From positions 637,001 to 701,000 of the forward strand of contig JALDNG010000048.1 of assembly GCA_024349245.1 (NCBI GenBank): a stretch of 64,000 bases of DNA. Direction: 5' to 3'. Positions 14,101 through 27,910 of the stretch are shown here, in pieces. The translations under genes and the position numbers were made by a program. Each line of letters opens with the position of its first letter. Within the stretch, counting starts at the first letter, position 1. Origin of the DNA: Neodontobutis hainanensis (taxonomy: Eukaryota > Chordata > Actinopteri > Gobiiformes > Odontobutidae). Under the pieces are notes generated by a model that was not told the origin of the DNA, made no database searches, and saw only the letters and a list, made by a program, of their open reading frames with translations.

Positions 14101-16907
14101 AATTACTAATAATTTTTTTTAATTATTTCATTTTGTTTTTAAATAAACTACAGTCTTTTCTCAGGATGAATGAATTTTCTTTTCTTGATTGGCTGAAGGA
14201 TGTTGGTTTGTAGTTACAATCATCTCCACATTGTTTAAGAGGGCCATAGGTTTAGGATTACCTTTAACCTAACTGCACTGCTATTGAATACTTTTGGGGC
14301 ATTTTTATTGTTTTTATCCACATTTGACGGCAGACGGGTAAAGTGCTAAAAGTGTAGGACACTACAAAAAGTGAGCATGCAATAAAATATATACAATCTT
14401 AAGAGACATTTAAAAATCTTACTAAAACAAACAGTCACTGAGCTCTGGTTTAAACACACACACAAGTTTTTTAGAATTAAGTTTATTAATAAACTTGACA
14501 CACTGGGCGACCTAAAGGAGAAGATGAGCTGGATTATTGACCAAACACCACAGTTTATGGTACCAGTCTTTTTGTCGATCCAGCATTGCTTTTGTGACTC
14601 TTTTCTGGACAGACATGCACAGATATTACACAGTTCAGCTTCATTCAACACCTACACACCTCTGATAGGGTGGGGTTCGAAATTTTATTAACAGCCGCTG
14701 GCATGCCAAAATTCATTATGCCAACCTTCTGTTCTCACGCACCCAGGCATGCCCACTAACGCGCAGAACAAATTCCTAACCACGTCTTTTAGCCCCCCAC
14801 TCTGGCTCTCCTCCTCCTCTCTTCCTCTAATAAGTATGTTTAGGATGTGATTCACCTGCATCAAAGGACCCCTGTGAAGTGGCCCACTTTGTATCGCTGG
14901 GCCACAATTAGTCATTACTGTCAAAGCCTAGGTGTTTCCCTTTCCTTTGCCATCTTTTGAAGTTAACAGGTGTGTGTAGTCCAAAGAATATATGCAGAAC
15001 ATTATAGTGCAAAGTTGTTTTTAGAGAATATAGTAGCAGCTACTCTCATTTAGCAGAGGTGTATTGTTTAGCAGAGGATTTACAATGCAGTATGGGAAAC
15101 TGTCAACCTCAGCCAAATGTATACAAACTTAATGTCTTGCATTTAAATTCACAATCCCAAAAAAGTTGCTACCCACGTTTGCCAAAACCACCGGCCATGG
15201 AAATTGGTATGGTGATACCTTAGGTTTGTCTACGTTGCAACAAGTTATTCCAACTGGAATAAAAAGTGGCTTTATCCTGAAACAAAGAGGTGGCTTAGGA
15301 AAGCTTTGCAGCACTTTGGGACTTCCCTTTATTTATGAGACGACAATGAATGAAGTGCCGTAGAATTGAGCAACCAAAAAAGATGGCTAATCACAATCCA
15401 CTTCCAATCTTCTTGTTGCTGGATACTGAACCCCTAACCCATTGTTTCTAATGTACAATTTCATATGCATTATATATTTCAACATAGTCTAGCTACACTA
15501 TTTCTATATTTTTTTTCTGCTCACGTGTATTGTAATTGTTGCTTGATGTGTGACCAAAAATACTGTCTTTTTAAAAGCATTTCACCTGGACTTCCAAAGG
15601 GAGGTCAAAGCACTCATTTTATTTTAATTGTGTTTACCTACATGCAGCATGCAAAGTTTTACAATATGAATTCAAGACTTCCATATGCTTCTTCCAACCA
15701 CAGCAGTTAAACATGGCTGTACTTTCACAGTGCATGTGCCAGTTGGCAAACACAATTAGTGCTTTGGCTAAAATAAAACACTGGAAACTATACTTCTGTA
15801 GTGTCTACCCCCACAATATTAAGCAAAAGAAAATCAGAAAGTATTAATTATACCATTACATCGGCTTAGTCTGGTCTTATCCCTGTCCCACAGTGCCATA
15901 ATGAGGTACGATGAGTCAGTAGCACTAAGGAAATGCATGTGGAGGTGATGGATTGGGTCCAGATGGTCACCGGCACTGACAGTACGGTGGAATCTCTGTT
16001 AGCATTTCTTAACAAAGATACACTGCTAACAACATAAATGTAGCATTTGGTGCTGAGTCCACACTGTTCACTGTAATGACAATAACTTGTTAACATTTTC
16101 ACATTTAGCACGTGGTTTACAGTTTTCACTAACCACTCAGAACTGAACAGTGACAAGAAATGTTGCCTCACGTGAACTGGTTCTTGTCAAGGATTACAGG
16201 CTGGCAGTGATGGAGGCCCTCTTCTTCTGTGGAGGCTCACCGCAGTCTAATGGCCGCTCATCAATTCCTCCTGTCCAGGGAAGTGGGTGTCATGACTCCT
16301 GTAACTACTTCTGACAAGAGTGATGAAGCACTTGTTCAAGTTGTAAGATTGCAAGTTTGAAACCTTTCGATATAAATCTGAGTGGAGCAAAAGAACACGG
16401 GGAGGGAAAAGACGGCTGAGACATGACTGAAAGAGCAGCGATGGTTTAGACATAACAGATCGGAGTGAGGGATGGGAGGGGGGTGAGGGTGAATGAAGCT
16501 AATGATCGCCATCTGTCTTCGGCTGGGAGAGCATCATTGGACTTTTGGAATAAGGGGAAGCAAACAAAAACAGGAATTTGCAGATCTGGCCCTATTATAC
16601 GACTGGCTTCAGTGGATCATTGGATAGTGCGGGTGGAACAGGGCAAAGAGACAGATGAGTGTGTTGGTTGTTTTACTCTAATGATTGCTGCTCTTCAGTG
16701 AGAGGGCTTGAGTTTTTTTCAGTGTATACTTACTATCTGCCAGAGTCCACATCGGGAAATATGTTCTGGCAAGTATGTTTGTGCATGTGCTTAGGGGCTC
16801 ACATGAGAGCTCTATTGGAAGATGGTCTGGTGTAATAGTTACAGTCTGACTGTCTCTTCAGCTGTTCGTATTTCGCTATACAGTGTTTTTCCTTGCAGCA
16901 GGTAGGA

Positions 16908-16928
16908 GTTAGGGTTAGGATTAGGGTG
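16908..16928 (+). repeat. Short interstitial telomere-like motif
   Basis: The segment reads gttagggttaggattagggtg, roughly three TTAGGG-like units with one altered. It is too short to indicate a chromosome fusion and may be chance or a repair scar. Confidence 0.35.
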
Positions 16929-17302
16929 TAAGTAAAGGGCAAGCCATTTATAAACCGCAAAGAGCTACCCGTTCCAAGAAAAAAATGCGGGTTATCTAAG
17001 AATTTTGAGCAAGATAGCAATTCTAACAAATCAATCCCTACATGATTAAAATATATATATTTTTTATTTCTTCATGTATAAATAAACACTTAAATTGCTT
17101 TAAGTGAGATGTAAAAAATCGTTCACACTGAGGAAATTGCCCCTGGTGACAATCAATTCTCACTGGTTGAGTAACTCTTCTTCTTATTGATTATTTAACA
17201 GACAATTCTAAAAACTTACAGACAGTAGAGCATAGTATGACAATTCATTCAAGACCATTAAAACAAACATACTTACGCACTCCAATAAATTCAAATCTTG
17301 AG

Positions 17303-17328
17303 TATATATATATATATGTAAAAAAATA

Positions 17329-17421
<93 letters not shown>
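17303..17421. repeat. (AT)n dinucleotide microsatellite
   Basis: A short AT run at 17303-17317 and a near-perfect run from about 17332 to 17421 are separated by a small A-rich interruption. The stretch is self-complementary and able to extrude as a cruciform. It explains the tyrosine/isoleucine repeat open frame on the minus strand. Confidence 0.95.
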
Positions 17422-17422
<1 letters not shown>

Positions 17423-18181
17423 CACTATACAAATGCTGAGGGATACACTGTGTTCTCGGTTTTATGTAATTTCTCCCACAAGGGACATGTTTTAACTCAT
17501 GAATTTTTAAGGAGGAATTGCTATCAGTGGGAAATTTAAGGGTCAACAAGTCGATAGTTTCTCCCACAGTTCTGCGGACTGTAGGTAATGGAGACTCTAT
17601 GGCCAATTTAATAAAGCTGCCCTACATAGTTTCTCAAAAGCAATGCAGAACTTACATCATGTTTTTTTTTCCAATTTTCCATGAGGTAAACAGAAGTAGA
17701 AGTTAGTGAAAAGACATCAAAACTGCAGGACCTAGTGTGAATGTGCCTTTTAGAGGTACAGTATGTGGTTTGTGATAGGGTCAAGGATCTTCCCACCAGC
17801 CACTCCTCCTTCTTCATCCACTTTCTTATCTCTCTTGCACCTATCTCTCTTCTCTCACCACTCAACAATACACTACCTGCCTTTCCTTTCCATTTTTATT
17901 TCTTCCACTGTATTTCCAACCAAGGTTAAATTGTCATGTTCACCAGCTGCTCATTGCACCCAGACATTTAAACTTTGACTTACAGGCATTTATCTGTGTT
18001 ATATAACCAGCCCTGTACATGTGGGATACTTAAGCAGAGATGTCAAGGCAACATGTCAAACCCCAAGAATCAAAAGTGGCTTAATTTTATGTAAAATAAT
18101 TAATTAAAATAGTTTGAGACAAAAATATTGGCTGTACAAAGGTACTTCCCATACTCAAATAAGTAAGTAGAGCTGATAGTG

Positions 18182-18530
18182 CTAGGGCTGCGGTGGCGAC
18201 AGGTCAATGGGAGCTCCTGAAGCAGATGGCCAGTGCAAGGACCGGCTGTGTATCTGCTGCTCTCTGCTCTGGGTTTTCACTTCAGGTGCTATGTTGGCAC
18301 TGCACACCTGGGCAAGACTGGGATTCATCCATGGAGCGAATGGGGGCTTCCAGTGGGATTTCACCCTGTACACGTTGCTGTTATTGAGCCAGGACTGTGT
18401 TAATCCGGCCCTTCAGGTGTATATCCACCTGCTACGGCTTTTTACCCTGCAGTTAGCACGTTGGCTTACTCTGTCCGTGGAACAGAATGAACAGCAGGCC
18501 ATGAGGGCTTCCCTTTGAATAGCCCATGGA
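18182..18530. other. GC-richer intronic patch, function unknown
   Basis: About 350 bp with visibly higher G+C than the surrounding AT-rich intron, open in more than one frame on both strands (for example 18207-18518 on the plus strand, 103 codons). No conserved motif, start context or splice pattern was recognised. It could be a conserved non-coding element, a relic of a processed sequence, or nothing. Confidence 0.3.
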
Positions 18531-20163
18531 GATTGACACTGATATGGTGACTAATCCTCTGCCATTGCCAAGTGACGGCCAAGCACTGACGGTCAGATAT
18601 TTTTGTGGCATGTCCTTTGTGAATACCTGGCCTTTTAGCCATATCTGCATAAGCTCTACACATGCTAGACATTCTGTCATAAGGAATGGCCTTGTTGAGG
18701 TGGACCCATGGGTTTTCATATCAGAGGCACACAGAAAGGCCTGGTTTTATTATGGTCATACAGGTGCGGCTACAAGGTGCAACATGTGTAACCCCATGTG
18801 TGTTTGGGTTGCAATAGAATTAGAAGCACTGACCTACTTTATTCACTGTGTACCCATCGTCTGTGAGCTCGACCCTAATGAAGAAAACTGCAGTGTACAC
18901 TTTAGCCAGTGGGGGAACATTAAAGTTCACAGCAATATTATCTCAGATAGCCACGCACACATGCATAGCCACAAAGTGCACACCAATGTGCAGAACAGAG
19001 TTATAAAATAGTAAGCTTTACTAAAGAACAAGTGAGTGATACTCGGCAACAACAATGAAAACATGTTTGAATGTATAGTGAGAAAGCCACAGTTCTGAAT
19101 AGAAAAGAATACTGTATTGGCATGTTTTTAGAAGAAATATACAGATTGATAAACAAGCTAGATGTGTGTACCTCCATAGTGGTACACTATGAGTTATAGT
19201 TTAGATTGTAGGAAGTATGGTTATACATGTGTTGTACAAATTAAATAAGAGAAAGAAAAATATAATATTAAAAGCAAACCACACAAATGCCCCTTTGAGA
19301 AAGCACTCTTTTTTTTCCACTTCAGATCCAGCAATGGTCCTGCATGCGGTCACAAACACCACCTGTTCACAGGAATGTACACTTAACAGCCTCAAAGCCA
19401 CCTCTCTTTGAGGACATCCTATATGCATGGCTGCACAAGGCGTATGCAGTGGTTTGGAACATAAAAACATGCTGATTTAATAGGTTTGACCACAGACACA
19501 TTGGCCTCTTGTCCTTGTTTTGCTACTTTTATTTTCTTGATCCTGTGGTTTATGCGCAGGTTTGCCATGGAACATCAGATCATAGATCACATGCCACTGT
19601 GTCCAAACACTGTGAAGCACATGCTTTGCAGATGCTTAAGAATTCCAGTGTTGGAGAACAATTTTAGTGCACAAGAAGAAATGCATGGCGTGCCTCTCAT
19701 TACTTTCAAGTAATTTATTTATTGAAACTACCTAATGTCAGTAATAAGAACTCAACCATTTTCCTAATGTTTCAAGTTAAATACAAATACCTGTGAACAT
19801 GCATAAATACTCTTATTTTATTTACTTTTCTAATTTTCCCTCTTCAACACAGCGAGGAGTGTTTGTATCTGGAGGACACCTCTGACGGTTTTCTGCTCAC
19901 CTCTTCTCATTTGCAGTCACTAGTACCTTGCAAACAAAAGACTCTTCATTAATTTCAAACACTCACGCGTTCCATGACTGCTTAATTAAACCACTTCCTG
20001 AGAACAGTGCGAGTTATTCTATCAACCTGCACAAAAAAATATAATCCTATATGAGAGTCTGCAAAAAACAAATTAAGGCCCGTTTTGCTTCCTTTTGAGT
20101 GGTGACTAATTCTTTATAGCTGTGAGAAGACACTTACATTTTTGTATTATATTAATTTATGTT

Positions 20164-20375
20164 AAATGGTGTGCATTTTTATAGTGCTTTTTTGTACCCT
20201 TCTCGGGGCCCAATGCACTTTACATGATGCTTACATTCACCCCATTCACACCTGGGGTAGACAGAGAGGGGGGCCACTCACAGCCTTCTCCCACCACAAT
20301 CAAACTCACCTCTACACTCACACACACACATTCATACACCAGAGCTGTAGCACTGGAGGCAAGGTGGTGTCTAAT
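20164..20375 (-). mobile_element. SINE-like dispersed repeat, inverted copy
   Basis: The sequence contains acctggggtagacagagagg, cacagccttctcccaccac and cacacacattcatacacc. These are the reverse complement of the body of the element at 10839-11160, with high local similarity. It begins with an atagtgctttt-like segment typical of the 3' end of such repeats and lacks the tRNA-like head, so it looks 5'-truncated. Confidence 0.65.
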
Positions 20376-21094
20376 ATAATAAAATAAACAAAAATATTTA
20401 TGAGGTAATAATTTTGACTTTCTGTAGCAAACATATATACTTTCTTTGAATTGAGATTCTTAGAATTGAAATTGAAACAACTGCTTTTATTAAAAATTGT
20501 TTCATTCAATGAAAAATAATACCAATAGTAAAAAAAAAAATCTTGCTGTCTATTTTAATATAAACAAAAATCAATGTGTATCAAAAGAGATGCAAAATAC
20601 ACATTCACAGGTTATTTTAGAATTAAATAAATATGCAATTATCAAAAGGCCCTTACAGCCCAAGTAAGATAAATAATAATAATAAACATAATCTCCCAAA
20701 CCATCTTTGAACTTAAATAAAGGTCATTGAACAGTTGGATATTCCTTATGCTACATAAACACTGCCATTATAAACATCTAATGCAAGTATTTATTTAATT
20801 CTATTAATTTTCAGGAAAGCGCTTTGTGCTAATGAATGCTTTCCTCTGGTGAGGTCACTTTTGACACTGAATACTCTTTCTGCAAAAGCTTGTGAAGCTG
20901 ATATTGCCAAAAGATCTACTGCTAACGGTTTGTTGCTCTGTCGTCACTGGTTAGCTTCTCATCACCGCCGAGTAACAACAAGGTGCGCTCTTCCCCTTCG
21001 ACTTTCTCTTCTCCTGCCTGGTTTTTGTCACAAGTTGTTTTTGTCTCGTCATTTATTCGTTGACGAAAATGTAAGTCTATTTAGTAATTGTCAT

Positions 21095-21165
21095 TATGAA
21101 CTGTTCAGAGCGGGAATCAAGCCACCAACATTCCAGTTATAGGACACACCGCCTCTGTATCCATA
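21095..21165 (-). repeat. SINE head fragment
   Basis: On the minus strand the segment reads tataactggaatgttggtgg then cttgattcccgctctgaaca. This corresponds to the tRNA-like head of the element at 10839 (atcggaaggttggtggttgg, attcccactc). Sequence to its left includes a cgttgacgaaaatg phrase common in other fish repeats, so this may be one repeat nested beside another. Confidence 0.5.
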
Positions 21166-23464
21166 TAATATACATGTAATATATGTATTTTTTTGCAGCC
21201 CAACTTCTGACGATGCTTTGAGTAATGTTAATTTTGTAATAAAGACCTTGTTAAAGTTTTTGCCAGATGGCAATGAAATCAACATTCCAAACCAACAAAC
21301 AAGTTTACATATTTTTTTTTCTATAACCATTCAATTAAGTCACAAATAATAAAATATGCAGATTTATTTGAAAATCCTGTCACCATTGGTTTGAGCGGGC
21401 ACTAAAGACTTCTCACTAGTTTTATACATTTGTTCATTCAGACTTTCATTTTCTACCACTTCACTTTATAATGACCGGTTTGCTGCCACCAGGATCAATT
21501 ACATTACATTTTAACATTCACCATTACATTTTTAGTAGTTCTATATGTGACATGTGACAATGGACTGGAAGATAAATCACTGGCCAGTGCAACCATACTT
21601 ATGACCCACTCCTGTTGCTTTGATGTTAAAGTATTTTAGCTTTGCCAGCGGCAGTGCTCTTGGAGAGCACAACAGTGCTGCTCAGTAGGAAGCGTGATGT
21701 GGTTCGGGATGAATAGAACTGCTTTTATTAGCTTCCTCCAGATGAGACCGTAGAACTCCTCGCTCGTCTCCTCTCATGTGGGAAATGGTAGGCCTCGGAA
21801 TTGAATTCAGTATACTTAGAGGTGACTTTATAAGGGAATCATACAGGATGGTTATTGCACCATCAGGACTGTAATGAAAGCAGCTCAAAGGTGACAACTG
21901 TACAGAAGAAGGTCACTGTTAATATATGGTGATCTCCCGCTGTCTGTTATAGCAGTCTTCCAGCCGTGGAGGAGAGGAGTCAGACTTAAAGAACAGGAGC
22001 TTAGTAGTCTTGCGAGACTCACAAGGACTTCGTGTTTGCCCGAATCACCAACCGTTTTCTAGCTTATTCTACTCTTCTGCTCTGGGAACCAGGTTCTTAT
22101 GACTTAAAGACAACATGCCTTTGAGTTTTTACTGTCATTATTAATATATAATATTATTGCCCATGAATATTGTAGGTTCATCATCCTTATGTATAAGCAT
22201 CAAACACACCATTTCTTCATTTTTTCATCTTTTTTTTACCTTTAACATTAATGTGCAACAGATTATTGCCCTCTTCAAAAAAAACACCAACAAAGTGGAA
22301 GACAAACATAAAAAGCCCAGTGATCCAAGTGTCTCAGCTCCATTCTTAATTCATTAATTTGCTGTTTCCTCTCAGTAACTCAGCCAGAATTATCCATCTG
22401 GAAAGTCCACTGAGCTTTTCTGCCACCAAGCAGAAGTGGGACTGTGGATGAATGATCACAAAGCCACATTGTCCAACTCTAGGTTAATGTGTCCGCATTT
22501 GATTTAGTCTACTCAGAGGGAAACTGCATCGATCTATAGTTATGACATATGTCAAATCATAAAGATCCCGCCCTTTTTGTGACCACATTAAACACACTGA
22601 GTGATGGAAATTTTAGAGATACAGTGTGCTTATTTAATTCAAGCCATTTTGCTGAAGCGACTTACTTCTGCAAGCCCATAAATGTTTTACAGTGAATTCT
22701 TGGTCTCAGAGCATACATTTTGCAAAAGCAGTATAGCCATCTCATAAAGACACTGACAGAAAACCCTAATGGCTTTGCATACTATGTCATGCAAGCACGA
22801 ATGTTATGCCTTTTTTATTTGTTTGTAGCAGTTTGCAGTAGTAACAGAAAAGGATCTAACGTTTACAGCTCAACTAATATACAGCATTTGTACCATCCCC
22901 CTATTGAACTGTGACATAGTATGGCCATAAAGCAGTTAAAATATTGAGTTCAGATGTGAATGTAGCATGACAAAAATGAGCCAGGAGCATGCTATTACAA
23001 GGGTTCACTTTGTCTTTTTACATTTCACCAGTTTCAGTTGTACTCTGCTTCCTATCGCTCCTCTGTGTTACAACATCTGCTTTCTCTCCTCTCCAATAAG
23101 CCACTTGCTCATTTGTTTGCCCAGTTCATAATTAGCTATAGGATCACCCATTGTGTAATTATGTAAAGCAGTTTGATATGTAATTAAAATGGTATCAGTA
23201 TGGAGTGTAATTTGTGCTGTGTGATTACCTATTAACAGTGCAAACAGTCGTGGCTAAAAGCCCGTGACCGCCCCTCTCGTACATGACACTGCGCTTGTGT
23301 GTGACAGACAAATCTAAGCAACACTGCATAAAATACTACGAAACTTTGTATTGCTTACTGACATTATCCAAGACAATTTGAACATAACAGATACTGTACA
23401 GTCACAGTTTATGTATGGCTTGTTTTTATAGTGTTCTTTTATTTTATTTTTTTGCAATGGGAAA

Positions 23465-23545
23465 TGACATTCGGCAAATGACCCGAGCAAGATTTGAACC
23501 GAGGTCTGCATATTTGGAAAGTGTTCTGCCGACTGAGTTCAATCA
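23465..23545 (-). repeat. tRNA-derived SINE head or tRNA relic
   Basis: The reverse complement contains an A-box-like CTCAGTCGGCA (from 23527-23537) and, 37 bp further on, a near-consensus B box GGTTCAAATCT (23490-23500). The arrangement matches a D arm and T arm. I could not fold a complete acceptor stem, so a functional tRNA gene is unlikely and a tRNA-derived SINE remnant is preferred. Confidence 0.5.
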
Positions 23546-25288
23546 ATTTGTTTGATTGTTTGAGCTAATGATGAAACATAAACATTAGCATCTGAATCAG
23601 TTCTTGTAACCAGCATGAGTTGTCTTCTTCTTAAATGAAGCTTTTAGCAAACCCGGACCACACACAGTGAGCGAGCCTGCAGACACTCAAAGGGTTGCTC
23701 CTTCCAGATACAAACAGTAAAACACAGTAAGGCTTTCAAACAGCTTGTTAGAGGGGTCTTTATAATAGGGTTAAAAAGGAGGGCTTGTGAGGACACACTA
23801 AGGAAATGTGTTAATAAAAGCGCTGGGCTACAAGCGAGCCTAAATAAGCTGCAATTGCAAATTCACCACAAAATAATTAGAGGTGGCTGAAAGGTATGCT
23901 GTTGGGAGTCGCCTTTGTCATATTCAATAAAAGCTTTTTTCATTCATGGCTGCTTTGGGAGGTGTTGAATTATATTGTACTATATATACTTAAAAGCATT
24001 GTTTAGCTTAGCACATATAGTCAAAGGTTATAGCAGTTAGTGATAGCACTTTATACAACTGTTAATAAATGCGTGGTGATGTTGTGTGCATTTTTAAATA
24101 AAGACAGGCCAAGGTCTATGATAATATCAAACAAGTAAATGCAGCAGAATAATATGGGTTATAACAAGCTTTAAAGTGCCCCAATTTTCCCTCATGATGT
24201 AATGCACAGCAAGAAAAGACTGTGCCTTAGGCTTGAATGGATCAGTGAATGTACTAAAATTTGAAGTGAGTGGTAAAATTAGTGGAGGAAAAATATGCGT
24301 GCAACTTTATAATTGCATGATAATTATACAGTGCAAGCCAAGGGATAGAGATTGACTGGTTATAGTTTTAGCATTTATAATTGGGCATTCATATAAGTTC
24401 ATATTAGGTCAAAGCTTTTTTTCTTTTTAAATGGACTGAATTAATTAGAAACACTCACTACTATGTTTCTGTTTGTTTTTTTAATCCAAAGTGTACCATT
24501 TCAACTTGCAGGTTAAAAACTGGTAAAGGAGAAGTCATTAAAAAAGATAACATCAAGCTCTGCAGTTTATGCATATTTATGGCCTTACATTACTCCAACG
24601 TCCTGTGATACTCTTGCAGATGTAATGTCACAATCAAAGTATATGATGGAACATGATAAAAAGTAAGAAGCAGGTTTTGTTGAAGTGAATGGATACTCAA
24701 ACTAACATATCATATCAAACACAGACAAGAACTCTCCATTTCAGCTCCAGTGTTTTACTGTTTATTCATGTTCGTACAAGAGCCTTCTTTTGTTCTTGTA
24801 GTGTTCCAAACCTAAAGAGCACAGACCTCCTTTCAGAACATACAAATGCTTTTAATGACAGTAACCTGTAGTGTGTTGTGCAAATCCCATGAGGAGGGGC
24901 TTCAGCGGCAGGTTTGACATTCACCGTATGGATGATTAGTATCATTATCGAATCAGCTGCTCCCCTCTCACTCAGACACATACAAGATCTCTGATGGCTC
25001 TTCAAATACACACCTAACACTTGTGCAAATTGAATGGTGGCTTCTTCTTGGCAAACCAATGATTAATTTATGATTAGAAGTAGGTCTATAGACACTAGAG
25101 CTTGTATCTGCAAAGAGTGGGAAAATGGGGACTGACTACTGACTTTTTACATATACTACTGTTACATATACTACTGATACTGTTGTATTTTTGTCCAAAT
25201 GCTGACATTTGTAAAGAGGAAGCATAGTGAACTAAGTTAAATGAACTGCATGTCATACTCATTGCATTGTGTTTTCTCTTTTTTGCAG

Positions 25289-25363
25289 CTCCTCTGACCG
25301 ACAAGCCGCCAAAAATCCTGTTTCCTTCTGAAAACAAGATTAGCACCATGGAGCTACAGCTAG
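25289..25363 (+). CDS. il1rapl1: il1rapl1 exon: Ig2-Ig3 linker and start of Ig3
   Basis: This is a small 75-bp exon, phase 1 to phase 1, read through split codons as A-PLTDKPPKILFPSE, then NKISTMELQL-G. LTDKPPK is a hallmark of the family at the junction of Ig domains 2 and 3. The acceptor is preceded by a good pyrimidine tract (ttttctcttttttgcag) and the donor is CTAG|gtaaga. Because its length is a multiple of three and both borders have the same phase, skipping would delete 25 residues without a frameshift. It is isolated between the two largest introns of the window. Confidence 0.95.
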
Positions 25364-27910
25364 GTAAGAGCATCAGAGGATTTCCTCCAGCTGCAGTTTG
25401 TTGAGTTTGTGTCATTTCCAAATGACAGGAAATGGATGACTTTTCAAATCCTCTCCAACACACCTTTAGGCATTTGAGGCAGATTGATGATGACACTTTT
25501 ATTTGGTTGAGAAACGGCAAAAAAAAAAACAATCGTAAGTGTGTTTTTGGGTTTATGCAAATAGAGAGTGCTAATGTCCCTGGGCTGTTTTGTCAACAAT
25601 AGATGGCCCATATGGTGCCAAGGATCCATACGCTGCCTTGCCACATGGAGAGGCGGCTGCTCGTGCTCGCCGCTGTTTGTCTTCTTTGACGTGGGGTCAT
25701 GACAGGCCTACATTGTGTGTGTGTGTTTGCATGCGTGAGTTTATGCCTGAGTTTTTCCACAGACAGCATATTGCTTGATTTCTGGGCACAGTCAACTGTC
25801 CACATGGTGCTCAGAGCTTTGTGAATGGCTAATGCATCTGTCATAGTGAGGCCGATCGGATGCGACCATTCGGAGTTCCAGGAACAAGCGGAGGAGTGTG
25901 AAAAAAAGACTACGGGCAGCAGGGATAGAGACAAAAGCTCTAATGACTCACACAAAGGTTACCTTTTGTCTTTTGTCTATAGCAATTTAAATCCAGGTAC
26001 TTGACTTTAAATTCATGCAGGCTAACCAAGAGTGAGAAATTACTGCTGTTGATAAAGTGACAAACATGTCTACAGCTCACTCAACCTACACCTGAACTTT
26101 TTCTCCTGACTAGGCATCAGAAGAATCTGCTTTAGTAAATAAGGATTGTTTATACCGTAACTCCCAAGCTTCATGGTTGACTTGTTGCAGTTTATGTGCC
26201 CTTTATTTGAAATGCCTTCAATTATGTTCTTATTGTTATTGCTAATATAGTCAAAGTAAAATATTTGTAGATTACCATTCTGAGAATGTGGTTCTTTATG
26301 TGCATATCATCCTATTAATATTTCTATTACAGACCAAGAACATTTTAACTTTAGTAATAACAAATATTTATGTATCTATAAAACGTATTATTAGTACTAT
26401 TTGTGAATACTCCCCACTGTTCAAAACCTACTTCCAAAGTTTCTTATCACAGAATACATTCACTAAACCCTGGAAAAGGTCTAGCAGTCTAGTTTTCTTT
26501 GATGCCACTGAAACTACAATGTGCTGAAGGCTTGGTATTGACATTTTAGCCAGTGGTGCCAAAAAAGTGTCACCAGCTGAAGCTTTAAGCTTTACTGGCC
26601 TCAAACCTTTACAGTTGATGAATAGCTCTCTTGTATAGTCCAAGACTGTATAGAAACACACATGTTGAATTGATGTGGATTTGTTCAAGAATAGTAGGGT
26701 TAATATCTGTTATGATATTATGACCCCTATTGCCATAAACAGAGCTAGGTGTGTAACAATTGGGCTCTATTTTTTGTGCAATAAAACACAAGAGTTTCAT
26801 TTATTTATTCTGCTCTTCCTTAATATTTGTTGAGTCATGCCCTAAGCAGCTTTATGGCGGCCTGTGGCAGATTTATGGTGTCCAGAATGTGCAGAGAGAA
26901 AGAGAGGTTGGTGCCTCATGGCAAGTGGGAGATAGAAAGAGATGGAATCCAGTGGAGGCCGTTGAATGGGCAGTAAAATGCGAGCTGTAAGCAGAGAGAT
27001 AAATCTGCAACACTGCTGGGAAACACAGCCCTACTTTATCTCCCCAGCCGCTGAAAACCAAGCGCTTCACAAGACAGCTGCACAGCACAACACAGGCTTA
27101 CTAGCATAAATAAAACACACATGTTATATAAAAGCAAACTGAAGATGCACTACTTGGGTACAACAAAATACAAAGGACGGTGTAGGGCGGAGGGAAGCAA
27201 AGATTGTAAAAAGGAAGGGAAAGGGAGTAAGTGGGAGCATGGGACAAGATTAGACAGAGACGGATGATGAGCGAATGGAGACAGTATCAAACACACTTCA
27301 GCAGAATGGTCTTATCTGTGTGTCCCCTACCCACCACTCCTTTGGTTGTCTTGTCACTTTTTGCCAAAAAGACAGAATCCCATGTTGTCAGTCTAAACTG
27401 CTGCTATACTGCCACTGTGCTGCTGTCATTGTAGTTCTACAAGGGAGGCCTGTTGGGAGCCTTCCTTCAGAAATGAGCATGCATGCTGAAAGCAGGCCTG
27501 TCAAATATAACTTTTGGACAACTTGGCCTTTTTATTGTAGTTTACTGTTGTGACAAATTTTGACTTGTGTACAACTCTTAACTTTTTTTGATTTGTTTTT
27601 CTTTTTTTCTATTTACTTTTACTGCAGACCCCCCAGTGGTTGTGTTTGTGTAGTGTAGAATTCATTGTCGACGATGCTGAATCTGAATTGGGATTCTCAT
27701 TAGTCACAAAGATCTCTTTATTCCTAGTACAAATTTAATTTCTGGACATAATTATATTTATTTTATCTATTTTATTTCTGTTCTTGTTAATAAAGATATA
27801 TTTTCCTTTAAAACGCAAATTTTCTATGTCTGTTTTTTTATTATATTTAGGTAACATTGTAATTTCACAACCAATACCAACTCACACTGCTGAGTTAGTT
27901 CAGTGATAAA

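Larger units (their letters stand above)
2710..25288 (+). other. Large intron (22.6 kb) between Ig2 and linker exons
   Basis: This long AT-rich intron contains SINE-like fragments (7178-7268, 10839-11160, 20164-20375, 21095-21165, 23465-23545), a long AT microsatellite (17303-17421), a short TATCT repeat near 8456-8479, a telomere-like motif at 16908-16928 and a relatively GC-rich patch at 18182-18530. Short open frames up to 161 codons occur, but none shows homology I recognise or splice context. Most of the remainder shows no identifiable feature. Intronic enhancers are plausible but cannot be recognised from one sequence. Confidence 0.85.

Noticed and set aside
16908..16928. Ancestral telomere fusion site
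   Set aside because: Only about three degenerate TTAGGG-like units, which is too short to support it.
18526..19011. 161-codon plus-strand open frame
   Set aside because: No motif or family resemblance and no splice or promoter support; length is compatible with chance in 64 kb.
23465..23545. Functional tRNA gene on the minus strand
   Set aside because: A- and B-box-like motifs are present, but I could not form an acceptor stem or a clean anticodon arm; a SINE head is more likely.
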